Source: Polytrichum commune
Taxonomy: Eukaryota; Streptophyta; Polytrichopsida; Polytrichales; Polytrichaceae
Reading direction: 5' to 3'
DNA: 64,000 nucleotides
Assembly: GCA_950295325.1 (NCBI GenBank)
Contig: OX485805.1
Span: 26,087,501 to 26,151,500 of the forward strand
The translations under genes were made by a program, and so were the position numbers. Below the pieces are notes generated by a model. That model was not told the origin of the DNA. It searched no databases and saw only the letters and a program-made list of their open reading frames with translations. This document shows, one piece after another, positions 35,235 to 59,900 of this stretch. Position 1 is the first letter of the stretch. Each line of letters begins with the position of its first letter.

Positions 35235-38023
35235 TTAATCCTTGCTATTTGGGAGGTCATTCGTTTGTGGATGGAGGCGGCTGTGTGTTTGGGGGACTTC
35301 GTCTGGCTCGTTTTCCCCCGAAATTTCCTCCAACGACCTTTGGTTGGTCTCCGGGACGAGGAATGTGCACATAAATCCGAAAGCATTAATGATGCCCAAA
35401 CCAATCAACGAGTTCCGAAGCCCAATGCCTTTGTGGTATCCCGGATCCACTAGCGCCTCGTGTGTGCTTTCCGAGGCATAAACGAACCCAAATGCCCCGA
35501 CAATTGCACCGGCTTTCCCGGCCGCGGCCGAAATCCCGTGACAAGTCGTTCGGAACCGGGCCGGGAAGAGCTCGGCGGGCACGATGAATGTCGTGCTATT
35601 GGGCCCGAAGTTGGCGAAGAAGAAGGTGAGCGCGTAGAGGATGATGAACCCATACTTGTTGTTTACGCTTAGCGTATTGTAGGGGATACTCAGGGCTAAC
35701 ATGAACACCGTCATGAAGAAAAAGCCTTGGAGTTGTATGATCCACCTTCCGATGATGTCGATTAGCGCAACCGTGAACCAATATCCCGGAACGGTCGAGC
35801 AAAGGGCAAGCAATGCTTGTGCCTTTGCAATCCGGAACACTTCCTCCCCCGCGCTCATCGTGGCGGCAGCCGGCAACCAATGCACCGCGGTAAACACGTT
35901 CTTTTGGAACAAGTTTTGCGAGTAGAATGCGATGTCCAAGAAAAACCAACATGACGTCGTCCCCAACAAGTGTCGCCCATGCCGGCGCATGAATTCCCTC
36001 GAAAACAACTTGTATTGCGGGTTCCGGTGTGCAATGGGGTCTCCCTCCGGCTTGAATTGTACGTCAAGCACCCGGCTCATGTCGGAGGCTGCTTGCTTCG
36101 TGTTGCCCTCCACGAGGGCCGTGTACCTCGCCGTCTCGGGCATTTTCATCCGGTAGTAGAACGTGAGGATTCCGGGCAAGGCACCGATAGCAAACACAAA
36201 GCGCCAAATGAAGTCGGCCGATGGAGGGGTCGAGAGCACCGCGTTTGTGTTAAATGCCGGGGCTGGGTGGAGGTGGTTGTGGATGGCCGCTACAATGATG
36301 GCCACGGCAGCCCCACTAAGGATGCCCACACCTTGCATGGCAAACACTGCAGCAATGAAGCTCCCACGCGTCTTGGTGTTTGCGTACTCGCTCATAATCG
36401 TCGCAGAGAGCGGATAATCTCCGCCTATACCCACGCCCAGCCAAAACCTGATGAAATCAATGGCTCCACTTAATAAGAAAGTTCTCCTTGCAAGAGAAAA
36501 CGGTATGTATGGATTCACTCAAAGAATCGAAGTAATATCGTCCTCTAAGTGCCTTGAACGTCTGATAAGCAAGCGTTCATATGTTTCCTGCCAAGATGAT
36601 GGTCTAAGCATTTACTGACAAATTCAATAACCACTGACAGGAACGGTCCAATATATTGGGACTAAATCATCACACATGACGTAAGTATACAAACAATTCT
36701 CTACTGGAGGTATTTGCTCATTGTACGAAACTCAAAAAGATTATATGATCTATGGAGGAATACAATCTAACACAAGTGAAATGGTAATACATGGTAGCTA
36801 CTGTAACAACTTGATTGAATAGTAGCATCCAGAGTGTGATGCATGATTGAAATATAAGGACATTCGCCATGGAGGACGAATTACATGGTGGGATTTGCAA
36901 CTATTAAACTGTTGGACTGCAAATTGGTAGTTGATCACCAGGCTCAACCCTTGTGTAACTAGAGGATCCTCTCGTCAAAGTATCCAAGAGGCCATTAACA
37001 CACAAACAGGGTGTTGATGGTTGAATTGCACTTTCATTGGTTTCTGTTTTTTTTTTTGCAGTTATATGTAACGGCACTGGGGAGTGTACTTCAAGGCCAA
37101 AACATGGGCGAGGGTATATCATATGAGGAGGCAATCACTCTTACACAAAATTTGCATTAGAACCAATGATTAATTTTTTATCTCCACTCCACAGGTTGCA
37201 CCCATGAGGTCAATGCTATGCTCCTCAAGTACAACTATCCCCAACAATACTATATCCTGTGCATTTGATTTAGTGTGACCCATAATATTCATCATCGACC
37301 CTCATAAATTTGGTCTTGCTATCACTAGGTGCCAATGAAAGATAGTGGCATGGGACACAAGTCAAGGAGGCCACTCTCGTTAAGGTGGCACATTGATTGA
37401 TTGAATTCAATGCCACACTAAATCAGATATACAATGTCTAAGTAGTATTTGTGGTTGAAGGTGGGCTGAAATCACAACCTCAACCATTCAGTCCTTGAGT
37501 CATGGGTGAGATCTATTGCGAAAAGTGTATAAAACACACAGTTGCACAGAGATAAAAACAAAAAAAAACCAATTAGATAGGGGAAAATATTTAAGGATTC
37601 CGGAAATTAAAGTTGTAGATTTTACCTGAAGAAACAAAGAGTTGTCATCACAGCCTTGGCAGAGGTGCCGAACGAGAGGGCCGAAGCCAATGAGAAGATG
37701 ATCATTGTGAGCAAAGTAAGCCCATAGACCCTCTTCCGACCGAGCTTATCTCCAAGCCACCCAAAGAAGAGCTGCCCCAACAGAGTGCCCACCAAAGCCA
37801 CCCCCGTGACCGCAGAGTTAACCCCCGCGGGTAAGATGCCCGGTGTCTTGGAGCCAGGGACGTAGTAGTACAGCCTCCCCAGCAGCTTCGTCACCGTAGT
37901 GACGCAGAAAATGTCGTATGCGTCTGTGAAAAATCCCATGCCCGCCAGGATGATGGTCGTGAAATGGTACATTTGCGTCTTGGCCTTGTCCAAGGCCGTC
38001 AAGACCTCCAAATTGGGAGCCAT
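35235..38023 (-). CDS. PHT1-family H+/inorganic phosphate symporter (2 exons)
   Basis: Plasma-membrane major-facilitator transporter expected to couple phosphate uptake to proton influx. Exon 1 is 38023-37626 and exon 2 is 36447-35235; the 1178-bp intron has GT-AG ends and splits Arg133 (AG|G). The product is 536 aa, normal for plant PHT1 (about 520-550). The start is the ATG giving [15 protein letters not shown], as in the family, with purine at -3 and G at +4. The first helix carries [10 protein letters not shown] (Asp34, Asp37). GDKLGRKR (91-98) is the MFS loop motif, [13 protein letters not shown] (141-153) the PHT1 signature, and Gln171 lies in VFAMQG. A hydrophilic central loop spans about 234-290. 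Asp363 is in ALIDIIGR, followed by [20 protein letters not shown] and [11 protein letters not shown]. The C-terminus holds [14 protein letters not shown]. Trp366 follows GR where Phe or Arg is more usual. Exon 2 is notably G+C-rich against the AT-rich flanks. No frameshift or stop; it looks functional. Confidence 0.95.
36448..37625 (-). other. Intron of the PHT1 gene
   Basis: GT (37625-37624) to AG (36449-36448), phase 2. It contains a T-rich run near 37050-37059 and no recognisable inserted element or gene. Confidence 0.85.
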
Positions 38024-38740
38024 CTCTATAATTGTAACCCAATTAGCCGCTGGCTACAACCCGTCACCCGATCACGCCTTTGCGGGAAAATCTGGTAGTT
38101 CAGCAAAACTTGACAGTGCATCAATTTTTTTTCCTAAGGTAGACAATGACTAGGCAGTTCTAACTTATAGCAACAATCTGGACACCTATATTTGAGTGGT
38201 ATGTGATTAGGTGTGGATCTAAGAACGGACACTAAAAAGACGTGTGCTCAAAAGAGATTGGACTGTGTGTTCAAAATATGCTAACCAACCATTCCTGGCT
38301 CCACAGTCAACATGATTGGGAGGGACCTATATGACCGCTTAATAAGCACAAGAATCTTCACTTTGATAATGAATAAGATATTCATATGAGTTCTGAAAAT
38401 CATGACAATGCAAATGACAGTCATGGAAATGCATCACTAATTAATCATCTTGCACTAATTGCATGTTTCACTTCCTCCGAGAAGTGGACGCAAAGAGAAG
38501 AGTAACCAAATAATAAACGCCCTGAATACCCTTTGTGCAATATATACAGGACTCACAACTCGAAATGGCGACTAATGGGCTAATTACTGATTTCAGTCTC
38601 CCTCTACATTTTTTATTGGGGATGAAAGTCTCAAGCTGGTTAATATCCCACAATTCGAAGTAGCTCATCCGAAGGTGACCAACTTGAAGTGGTCCCCGTC
38701 GGCCAAAATCAAGGAAACCAACATCAATTACCTTACTTAT

Positions 38741-38822
38741 TGGCCACCTTGATTTGATTCATGCTGGCCATCTCGATTTGATTCATGCTGGCCATCTCGA
38801 TTTGATTCATGCTGGCCATCTC
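38741..38822. repeat. 24-bp tandem repeat, 3.4 copies
   Basis: Units TGGCCATCTCGATTTGATTC + ATGC at 38741, 38765 and 38789, plus a partial unit at 38813. Units 2 and 3 are identical; unit 1 differs at two positions. It lies about 720-800 bp upstream of the PHT1 start codon. Confidence 0.95.
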
Positions 38823-39465
38823 CCACTGTGGGTCCTGTAAATTTCAGCAAGGCTACTTACAAAATAAAGCGACTGCTCAAAGCGACAGTTGAGGTACAAT
38901 TGGCACGGAGAGGACTTAGAGAGGATACAGAAGGCACTGCCAGGGAGTGATTGCAAGTTGTTCTGATTGGAACAACACATCTGAGGAGAAATTTTTTGAA
39001 TCAACCAAAACAGAAATTCATCACAAACGGATTCAGGATGTAGGCGCAATCCGCAATAATGAACAACGGGCCAGATACAGCGAGGTCATAGCCGCCCCTA
39101 CAATATTAGACTACAGCGTCACAGTCAGTTGCCAAAGAAAAATCCAAGTTTAATTGGTTCTGCATTGTCGATGATCGCCATTTTCATCGTTACTTTTCTA
39201 CAACAATGTCGATAATGACAGTTTCTACCTGCCATTTTATTCATTGTCAAAGAAAGGAATCAAACGGCAAGCTAAAGTATGGTGGCCGACACACACAGGG
39301 AACCCCCGAGCCAGCCACTGCCATGTGGAAATTCATCCTCGAGGTAAACATCGCAGAAACTTTGAATAGAATACTCCGACAGAAACATCGGAGAAAAGAC
39401 AGATAATATCCCTCCGCCGGCCAGTGAGAAGCTGAAAGTGTACAGGAAACTCTACAGCGCTACGA

Positions 39466-39473
39466 GAATATAC
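39466..39473. promoter_or_regulatory. P1BS-like PHR binding site (GAATATAC)
   Basis: Matches GNATATNC, the palindromic site bound by PHR1-type phosphate-starvation regulators. It is about 1.44 kb upstream of the PHT1 start. A match is expected by chance about once per 4 kb, so a single distant hit is weak. Confidence 0.2.
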
Positions 39474-41000
39474 CTTATTGGATAGGATGTTTGAAATTAG
39501 TACCCGGAAACGGTACAATATCATTGAAATCCAGGAGATCAATTAAGCCCCCTCAATTCATCCAAGAAAGAGGAAAGAAGGAAGAAGAAGAAAGTTGGGG
39601 CAGCGAAAACCCCAGGCCTAGTCATTCCTTGGCTGTGCAAGCTAGGGAATGGATAGCAATAGAATCTGGCGGTAACATTCAGTCTGACAATGCAGGTTAT
39701 AGAATTGAGAGCTATATTATACCTCAAAAGCCTGCAATGTACTCTTCCGATGCAGAATCATAGCCTTGCAATTGCTCCCTTGTAGATGATTGCATCACCT
39801 CAATTATGTACCCTCAAACTACAAATTCCTATAATAGAGAGCCTGGTGGCAACTACACGACCGGTGTGTAACTTGTTATATATATTGATTTAGAGCTGCA
39901 GAGTGGAAGTCTGTTTGCATGGTCTTCTTCACTCCGAACCGAACAGCATGCAGACTGGAAGAAGGTCCACAATATTACAATTAACTTTTAAATGACCCCA
40001 TAGAACTGCTAAATTTGATGTAGAACTACAATCCTGTAGACATCTGCAATTGTCAACTCGATTCGATAACAGCAACTTACAACTTGCAACTGGCAGCTGA
40101 TGATCCTCCTATGCAAGCATCGACACGTGCATCATCTACAAGTCAATATTCCTTCACTCGATCGACCAGAACCAAAGATAGACAGACGGTTACCGTCCTA
40201 CAGTTGTCCTACTCTTCCATCAAAAGCACAAAAAAACATCCTGAACTGAAGGCCAACTCAAGAAGCGGCGCTCGGATGGAGTAAACTTTGGCAGTAGCCA
40301 CGTCGAGTTGTTATATACATATATATATCTATATCTATATATTACACAAACACACTTCGGCGCCAACAAATTGAGTGGGAGGGATATTATTCCTCACTCG
40401 AATCATAGCCCACAGCCCCCAAAAAAACTGCAAGTTTTTGATAGTGAACCCACTCGAGCTCCCAAAACTGCAACTATTGATGGACCCAGAACCCACAGAA
40501 CTTCGTGACAATCCAACAGCGTGTCATCAACAGTCCTAAGTTAGAGCACCCGCACTAACCCGTGTCAATTGGGTGTTGACGATGATGTCAATTATCCAAA
40601 CTTCTTGTTTCAGAGGCTGCTGGCAGCTTCCACATGACCTGCTGCAAAGCTTGGATTTCTTGGGGTGTCAACCTGCCAGACACAAAAAATTATAACGCAA
40701 TCTGCACCCAGTGGCAGCAGGAGGAGGCCGGTCCGGTCCGGTCTGGGTGTGGGTGTGGAAAATTATAAGTGGAGGTGGAATTTGTGGCCAGTTGCGGAAG
40801 AATTCAAGAACCTTCCACCGGTCTTTCCAGCATTTGTAAGTATCTTAAGAATTCCAGCGCCGACGCCAAGCATGTGAACTCTTCCAGCAATCAACGGATG
40901 TGCGGGGGAATCATCTCTGCCATGATTTTTAGTATATTTGAGGCTGAAAAGAATCATCCATTTAAGTTGGCAGCATATATCAAAACTTAATTTGTAAAAT

Positions 41001-43810
41001 CCCCAGTGCATCCAATTTCAAGTCGGCAGGAAACCCTTTGGAACCCTCTTGAAAATAAAATTGTTTGATCTTTGGAGAAATAAACCTCCTTGCCAACACG
41101 ACATCGCAGTGGATAACTTAACAGTCCCGGGACGTCTACTCTTTTATTGCTGGTGAGGGTCGTCGAATACTATTAACATTGTTTTGAAGTTGATTATTGT
41201 AACTCCCATTCTAATATTATTTAGTGAGAGTGCTTCACCTGATTCTCACTCAATTTTTAGGCTGAATCTACTTACTGACAAGCATATGTAAGGTATAATT
41301 CTAGCACCTTACATGACATATTCTTGGTCTCACCCAACAAGTTTACTCAGTTGAATAATGCTAATTAAGTTAGTATGTTGTTATACAAGATGTTGGAGAA
41401 GTCCAACTATAATGAGGCATAATTATTAATGTGTAACATTTTGGTGCACCCATGAGAGTTGGCCAGTTGAGCAAAAAATTTGGAAACCTCTCCATTATAA
41501 TGTTTGATCTTATAGGGGGGTTTTTCCCATAGTCACTCACACACATCATTTAGGTTTCCACTACAAAGTCCACCCATGGGGCCCACATCACAATGTTAGA
41601 TATCTTAATAATCACTAAGACAGCAACTCCTATTAAAGTTGAATGCTAAATATGGTGTTAATATTGCAATGAGCTCTTTCACCCTCTTCTCAACTATCAT
41701 CATGTGGTCCATATTCCTTGTGATACTACACCAATTATTAACACCTATTGGTAGACTTTTGAGTGGGTCGGGAAAATCAAAGCATTTGAGTACAATTTTT
41801 CATCCATGGTGTAGACAAGGGTACTATTCCTTGGACTACCATGTAATTTGGCACATGTACATAAGGCATGACATGTACATGACAATCTTTGTATCTTCTA
41901 TGTCTCTTACCTTGACATGTGCTTGATGTGCTATGCAATGAGCTTGCTTAGTCAGCATGAGGTCATTTGTTTGTACAATTAAGTGTTTGGTCTTGTTGAT
42001 TGCACTAGTAGAATGCATAACATACCCTGACACATATCAAGATGATATATCCCCAAGGATTCACTCATGTACCATACTAGTCAATCCATAATCTAAGTGC
42101 ACAAACCATACCATATCAACCCCTTTCGTAACAAGTCACCTAATACCATTACCATTAGGGTCTATGTTTGTGCCATCAAAACCCAATACCTTTACCCTAG
42201 TGGTATTAGATGATTGTCTATAGGTCACCTAACGCATCAATCCAACACTGGTGTAGGCTTTGAAATAAATAGTTGACCCCCAATTAGCTCAAACAACTAC
42301 ATACGTGTAGTTGTATTACGGGTGCAAAAGAAAGTAGGAAGAATGTACCGAAAGTTTTATGAAATCAATAAAAGATGAACGTACACGGCATGTACAACGG
42401 TGAAGGTGGCATGTACAACATAGACCTTTCATGATGATGTGGAAAATCCACCTTTGAAGAATTGACTACCTAGAATTCGTCAAGGCACGGCATTGAAGTC
42501 TCTAGTTGCATGGAGGAAGAGCATTATTAAGACTACTTACCTACTAAACTTTAATTTGATGATCAGTTCCTCTGCATCCGTCCTCTCTAATGATGGGCCT
42601 ATAGTGAACAATCTCTTTTTCGACAAATTTATCATTTACTCAAGACGATGTGGGGAATGAGTATGATTTGAAAGACTGATGAGTATTTGGCAAGTTGACG
42701 GCAAGGCATTGCAAGCATGAATTGGAATATGGACAAGAACTAATGTATGCGGTCTTGTGCGGGCAATTTCTCAATTGGCCTCCTATATCATTGAGAAGTA
42801 TATGCCAAAGGCTTGTGGTTGAGAATGGATACTAAAATTACATGTGTTACAATGACACTGGACTATGTGCAAAAAATGCACGTACTGTCATAATTATAGG
42901 ATTGATCATTAACACAATTAGGAGGGCAGACGTGATCTATTACAACTCAACTTTAATTATGAAGTTTGAAACGATATTTCAAATCTTTGTAATTTCCAAT
43001 GACTATCTGGACGAAACAATCTTCGAACCGATCCAACAGCCAAAAGCATATGTGAAGTTGGGATTGCCCACAGTAAGTCCACACTCATGCTTACTTAGCT
43101 TCACAATGAACACCATGCCAGTGCCTAATGTCTCCCATGTCGCACTCCTTTGCAATAACAATCATGGGCGTGTAATGATCCCTCTCTTTTCTTTTTTCTT
43201 TTTTTTTCCTGTTTTTTTTCCGTGTTGACTAACTTGAAATGGGTTCAACATATTCATTTCATAATATCTGTGATGAAATCTATAAAGCATCCACGAGTCC
43301 CTTCCACGAGTGCTCGAGGAAGTACATTTTGATGAAAGCCCTAACTTACTCCCTAGTTGATGCCTTTGGATATACTTACTTTTTGTCCAGCAATTGCAGA
43401 CATGGCAGCTATGGCAGGGCTGCTTTGTCCACCATGCTTTCTTGCCACGGCTTTTCGAAAGGCCACCTAAGTTAAGTTACTTCGGAAATTAATGACTGGA
43501 TCAGGGTATATGCTCGGATCTCTTCAGAAGGTTGTGTGCACTTTGATCAGTCAAGCTTGAACTTAGACTGTATCTTCATGGCCATGATCATCATCAGACA
43601 AGGAACGAGATCTTTATAACTGTGACTTGACTTCTGGTCGCAATATCTTTCAGTACGCAATCTTTTTGGTATTATTTTTATTATGGCCAGTCATGTTAGG
43701 TGTGTTTGCACCAATCCGGTCGCACCAACTCATAGAATGGGCCCAGGAAAACATGACACTTCACATTTGGGTGTGAAAAGTTTCATTTATCATACTGGAG
43801 GTTGGTTGGA
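41001..43810. other. Intergenic DNA, no supported gene
   Basis: Frame 42842-43228 (128 codons, plus) ends in a Phe run and lacks any recognisable domain. No transposon ends found before 43811. Confidence 0.5.
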
Positions 43811-44301
43811 GTACACCCTAAACTCCGTAATATCAACCCTCATAATGTCACACACTCTCTACTATCCCAAAACTCTAGGGAACGGATCTTCGTAGTTCAA
43901 ATCTCACTCCTTATTGTCACATTTCTCTCCCTTATATCACAAAATTTGTCATCAATGTAAACCACCAAAGAAGTCAACCCACACCTTCACATTGCGCCAT
44001 GTGTCAACATGTGGAGTGTCACCTTTTTATTCTTATTCTTCTTTTTCTTTTTATGCCACTTGTTGAATGTTGGTGCATGCGTCCGCCACATCGCCCGGGA
44101 AGGCCATGGAGTAGACCACACTAGCGTAGGTGACGGGAGAACGAATTCAAATTGTCCTCACATCTCCTTTGTGATATTCCATAATGTCACATGCTACACT
44201 AATTCTATAGCATCATGCATCCATGTTAACACTACAAAACTCCGTAATATCACGTGTACTTTGGTTGCCACAGGTGTGATACTACGGAGTTTAGAGTGTA
44301 C
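43811..44301. mobile_element. TIR element, 491 bp, non-coding
   Basis: Inverted ends about 25 bp long: left GTACACCCTAAACTCCGTAA, and reverse complement of the right GTACACTCTAAACTCCGTAG. Direct flanks TTGGA on both sides (43806-43810, 44302-44306) may be a 5-bp duplication. ACTCCGTAATATCA recurs internally near 44240. Superfamily uncertain. Confidence 0.7.
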
Positions 44302-44306
44302 TTGGA

Positions 44307-46272
44307 GGCTTTATTTCATTATAGATTTGTATGTTTGTATCTAGCTACAGTAGCAGCAAGAGAAGGTCAACAAAAGAATTGATGGTGTTGTGGAAAAGTA
44401 TTTTTGAGTTATAGTATGTCACAACAATGTCCAATGAGATTTTTGGGCTTTATTGGTCGAGATACTAGTGTTTCCAAGTCCAACTGGTTACATGTTGTGA
44501 TCTTTCAAATTGCCTTTATTAATTTGAGGCGTATTTCATAGATTCCTTTAAATTGATGGGTAATTTTCCTGAAGTCTTGAACTTCAACCAGTTATTTCTC
44601 AAAGTCAACCTGTGCATCTGTAATAAACTGTCAGTTCTTCCCATTCATTGTGTGGCAATTAGGAGCAGGATTCCTTTAAAAGCGCTCGTTTCACACCTCT
44701 GCCAACATTGGGCGTACAAGTAGGTACATACTTTTTGGGGTTGAAGATTTCTGCATTCCTCCCCCATGCATGCCTGGTGGAAAATGTCATGATTGACACT
44801 GGTTTTCGACAGGGTTTTTTATTCAGGTTGACTTTATGCAATTGGCATCAGCTGAGTCAACCTTTATGATCCATCGAATTTTCACAGAGAGAGAGAAAAT
44901 CCTTTAAGTGCGATGCTTTGATGCTCAATTGGTGACGGTGGGCACTGGGAAGTGGTTTAGAGAGTTCTTTCTCTTTATTCTGTAGGTAGTAAGGATTTGG
45001 GAAACAATTGAGTTTTTAAAACGATATGCTGAACATGCGGCAATGTTCCAAAGTGCCCTTGACTACCGGATTGAGAGAACCATTATCCAATGACAATGAA
45101 AATACAAAGATCATGATTTTTTGCATTTGCAATGTATTTAATCTGTATAAAACAACAGTCAGTATCATAAGAGGATGAGTTAGGGTCATCACTGCCTATC
45201 ACCCTTTACAACCTTCCACTGAAATTGTGCACAAAAGGAGGAAAACATGTTGTTTTAAGTGTATCTTGCAGCCTCAAGGCTAATTTCAAACACCGGATGG
45301 TAGTCTACGCGTCGGCCTCACCTTAGAGATTCCATGCACCGTGTTTTGGGTCCTTGGTGCTTCAACACCAATACACTCTTCACACCCACTAATATTAATA
45401 TCAAGTGAATAAACAATATAATTGCACCTTTTCATCAAAAAATTGGCCACACATTTAACCTACTCTTATGTGCTTGTCGTAGGCCTTCTCGCATTCAAAT
45501 TACTGATGAGAAATACTATTGCTAGCCCCAGGCTCCAGTATGATTTAGTAGCCTGAGGTTAGGTACCACATCATTAAGACTCAGTCCCTAATTAGGAAAA
45601 ACTGAAAATTGTGAACAAGCTATTCCAATGAATAGAGAAGAATTTATGGGCTTATACAGTCTGCAACAAGACATTTCGAGTATTGTTCTCAATTTCTCAA
45701 GAATTTACATAATTTTTGTTACCTAAACACTTTTTTGTCTTACTACCTACTCATGTTCAATAGTTGGTAGTAATAATTATGTAATAATTTGCACATTTCC
45801 ATAATTATTTCATTATAGTGATTTACAGTTTTGACGCAGAAATTTGAGACTAGGATGATGATATTCTATAACAAAAGTGTTATCTTCAAATAGACCAATG
45901 TTATAATATAATCAGATTAATCAGACAGTTACAACAGGAAATAAACCCTATGATCCAGGACCAGTTTATAGCAGTAATATGTACATAATCACATGGGCCA
46001 ACTAAACTACATGCTCAAGTTGTAGTCTACTGTTACAAAATCTGGTTGTGAAGTGAATTGAAGCGAATTGCAAATTTTGAAAGATCTAGCAGCTCAGTAA
46101 GGGGCCAATATATGAAACCTCCTTCCAGCTAAGTCTTCTTTGTAAAATATGATTTTGTACAGAAAAATAATCCGCCTAGGTCTTCTTTAACAAAAGCTTA
46201 TGTTTGATTTAGGTTGCCACTAATTGAAGTGTATCAAGAAATTTGGCTTTTTTTTACTTGTTCATGTATAAT
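44307..46272. other. Region 3' of the MAPKKK gene
   Basis: No gene recognised. The part next to 46273 is expected to include the MAPKKK 3' UTR. No clear AATAAA signal was seen on the minus strand. Confidence 0.45.
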
Positions 46273-56990
<10,718 letters not shown>

Positions 56991-59900
56991 GATATGGTTC
57001 TCACGATGCTGAAGAATCAACAAATGAAACAGCTAATGGGACATAGGCGATTTTCTTAAAGAAACAAGTTTACAACGAAGGTACAAACTTAGACCACATA
57101 ATTGGATCGAGAAACTTTAGACAGTAATATTACTATCATGAAACCCCACCCAAAGTGAGCCAATAAGCGTTTCATTCCTTGATGACTGAAGACTGGCCAG
57201 ATATAGACAAAGATTACCAGCAAGGTCCGACCCAGTCTCAGGTGTACCAAGTACATGTCTTGTATGCAGGGCTTATTGAGTCAGGACAGAGAAACTTAGA
57301 ACAAGTACTGACAGAGAGAACTCAACCATAGAAGAAAGTGTGAAGGGAATATCTCACACTCAAAAGATTCAAAGTTACAAATTAAAGAAAAGGATAGCCA
57401 GCACACCTGAGTTGAACCACACGGAGTACTGTAACAATTATCACATGACTCATGCTGGAAGCTACTTAATTGGAAAATTATCTTCCAAATCATTTGAAAA
57501 TATTTTGTTGCCACAAATTTGTCAGATTCTGGCTGCATACACTTCAAATGATCCAGAAGATAGTGTTTATGAAGCCAAACATGAAATGAATTTTGTGCAA
57601 CATGTGGAAGTAAACAACACTTACTCGAAATCAAAGTTTCAACAGCCTCATTCAGCTTTCATGTCCACTTCAGTAGCCCTTGCTATTGACAAAGGCGGGA
57701 TGTGGAATCTGGAATCCGCAATACCGCCGAATTTGGAGACTCCATGGCGGTCACTTCCTATGTGATTCCAAGATAAGTTTGTATCACACAGTAGGAATTT
57801 TGATTTTTCGGAAGCTCATGTGTCTTTGTCCCTTAAGGACTTCACATTGCCCAAAAATAAACACGCAGAAATTTTCCAATGTTAATCCCACATGTCAGAA
57901 AAATACCTATAGATACTAATGTTGAACACCTAGTTTCACTGCAAGAAAGATGGTTTACTTACTCCTTCCGAGCATTTTTGCATTACTGTGGTAGAATCCG
58001 CATCATGTACATAGTGTATATGTCCAATCCTGCACTGCTCCAGAAAGTAGGCAACAAAGGGCGACGAACCAGGCATGAATTCGCATCTCAGACTCATCGT
58101 CCTTCAAGCACCTCTCTGTTTCTGAATCTTCATACTTGCCATCTCGTGAGTATGTCTTGAAAAAAGAATTAGGTCTCACGCCTTCAGAATCTCTCTACCC
58201 TAACGCATGCAACTAATGCTGAATTCGAATTTTCCAGGGAAAACTATATCATCGAGGTCTCCACCTGTTGCTGACAGAGTGTAACAGAACGACAGAATCA
58301 GATGACAACAATTGAATCCAATTCAACAAGAAAAATTTCGTATCCCCCACACATTGAAGAAACATCGACCACTTACAACCCATGGTCTCTTAATGATCAA
58401 GAATGCCTATGTACATGCAGGTAGACTATTCAAAGACAACCTTGCCAGTTGCATTTGACATTTAATTATGACTAAGGCATACCACATGTCCGCAAATCCC
58501 ACTGATACAAAGAAACCACTTGCACCGCAATGCCCGATACAAGGTTTGACAGTGAAGCAATGATCTGGAGTTTCTGGTATCACTTGGTGACTGAACCAGG
58601 TGTTCGTCAACGCCTTCCATTCAGAAGTGACAATTGAGAAGTCCAGCAGACGCTTTCCATAACGCTCTGTGCATGAGGTCCTCGAAAAGCAGCCCGATAT
58701 CAAAATGATTTCATAATCCTCCTGTCAAACTTTGCAATCCTCGCAATTTTCGGTTGAATGAAACAAAGCGTCCACTGTATCCCTACAAGCTGGAATGGAT
58801 GAACATAATGAAGAATTTTGCAATGGAAAATAAAAAAATAAAGAAATGGACACCTCCGATGCAAAGGTTTTACATAAATCCTTACAGCCGATAATTCTGA
58901 ACATAGATTTTTTTTAATAAAATATTTAAAAATAAATAAAATCAAAATAATTAGAAATGACTGTCAGTTTTGGCATAATAATGATTGAATGCATGGAAGT
59001 TATTATTCAAGAATTGTCACAAAGAAGAGGAGAACAAAATCAATACAGTCAAATTCATTTTTCCTAGTTGACTAAGAGTGGACTAGTTGGCAAGTGTCGT
59101 TGTTCATAAAATAGAGCAAATTATGTGGCGATGTGGCATAATTATTTCAAATGCATCACAACTTACATAAAATCTCACAGCTATGAAGACAAAGTTTCAA
59201 AACAACTTTCAAAGCACCAAGTAAAACAAAAAAAGATCTCTAAATGAATTTGAAATACTACGAAAATAAAAGTATTGTTTACGGTTGTGAGGAGCTGATG
59301 AAATTGTTATCCAAGTGCATTGCCAAAGTACAAATCACACAAGAACAATGTAGTAAGCAAGCAAGCACAAGAATTTGATTCTCATCAAACACATAACTGC
59401 AACAGGTTCTCATAACTTTCAACAAATTGACAATCATTTGGGACATAAAGCACCAACAACATAAAGAAAGAACGAGAATAAACTCACTACTGCTGCTTGT
59501 GCATCATCCAAATGATGATTCTCAGTTACATCAATTAAGCAACTAACGATGAGACAACCACCAAGAACGCCATTCCACAAGAGTAACGAATGCAAAGTAA
59601 TCATAGAAGGGTTATCACGCATGTAGAATGGAAATGCGTAGACCAAAGGCTCAACATTGTGCGCATATTAGTGAGCGCCGATCGCAGTATGAAGGCTTGA
59701 GGCTCGAAGCAAGGGAAACAAAGCACAACAAAGCACATACCGCTTGACTAACTACCTTCCCAACACCTTTGGTTGCCCGTCTCTCACTTTCACCTTGCCC
59801 CTCCTTGCGGGCATTTTGTATAAAATTGCGGTAGAGAGCACAAACATCCATGGGCATACTCGAGTCTTGCCCGCTTCTGAACCTTCTTTAAACGAGCGAG

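Larger units (their letters stand above)
38024..41000. other. Upstream region of PHT1
   Basis: No gene on either strand is supported. Features seen: an inverted scrap of repeat family D (38340-38400), a 24-bp tandem repeat (38741-38822), one PHR-type site candidate (39466-39473) and an AT microsatellite (about 40312-40345). No convincing TATA box or transcription start could be fixed. Confidence 0.5.

Noticed and set aside
35596-35952. Other out-of-frame reading frames within PHT1 exon 2
   Set aside because: Overlap the conserved transmembrane coding sequence in the wrong frame.
35970-36473. Plus-strand frame of 167 codons overlapping PHT1 exon 2
   Set aside because: Antisense shadow of the G+C-rich PHT1 exon; no domain, and the minus strand encodes the conserved transporter.
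42842-43228. 128-codon plus-strand frame
   Set aside because: No recognisable domain, ends in a T-run-encoded Phe stretch, no splice or repeat support.
57296-57765. Overlapping frames upstream of the MAPKKK start
   Set aside because: On both strands, no domain, and not joinable in phase to exon 1 with confidence.
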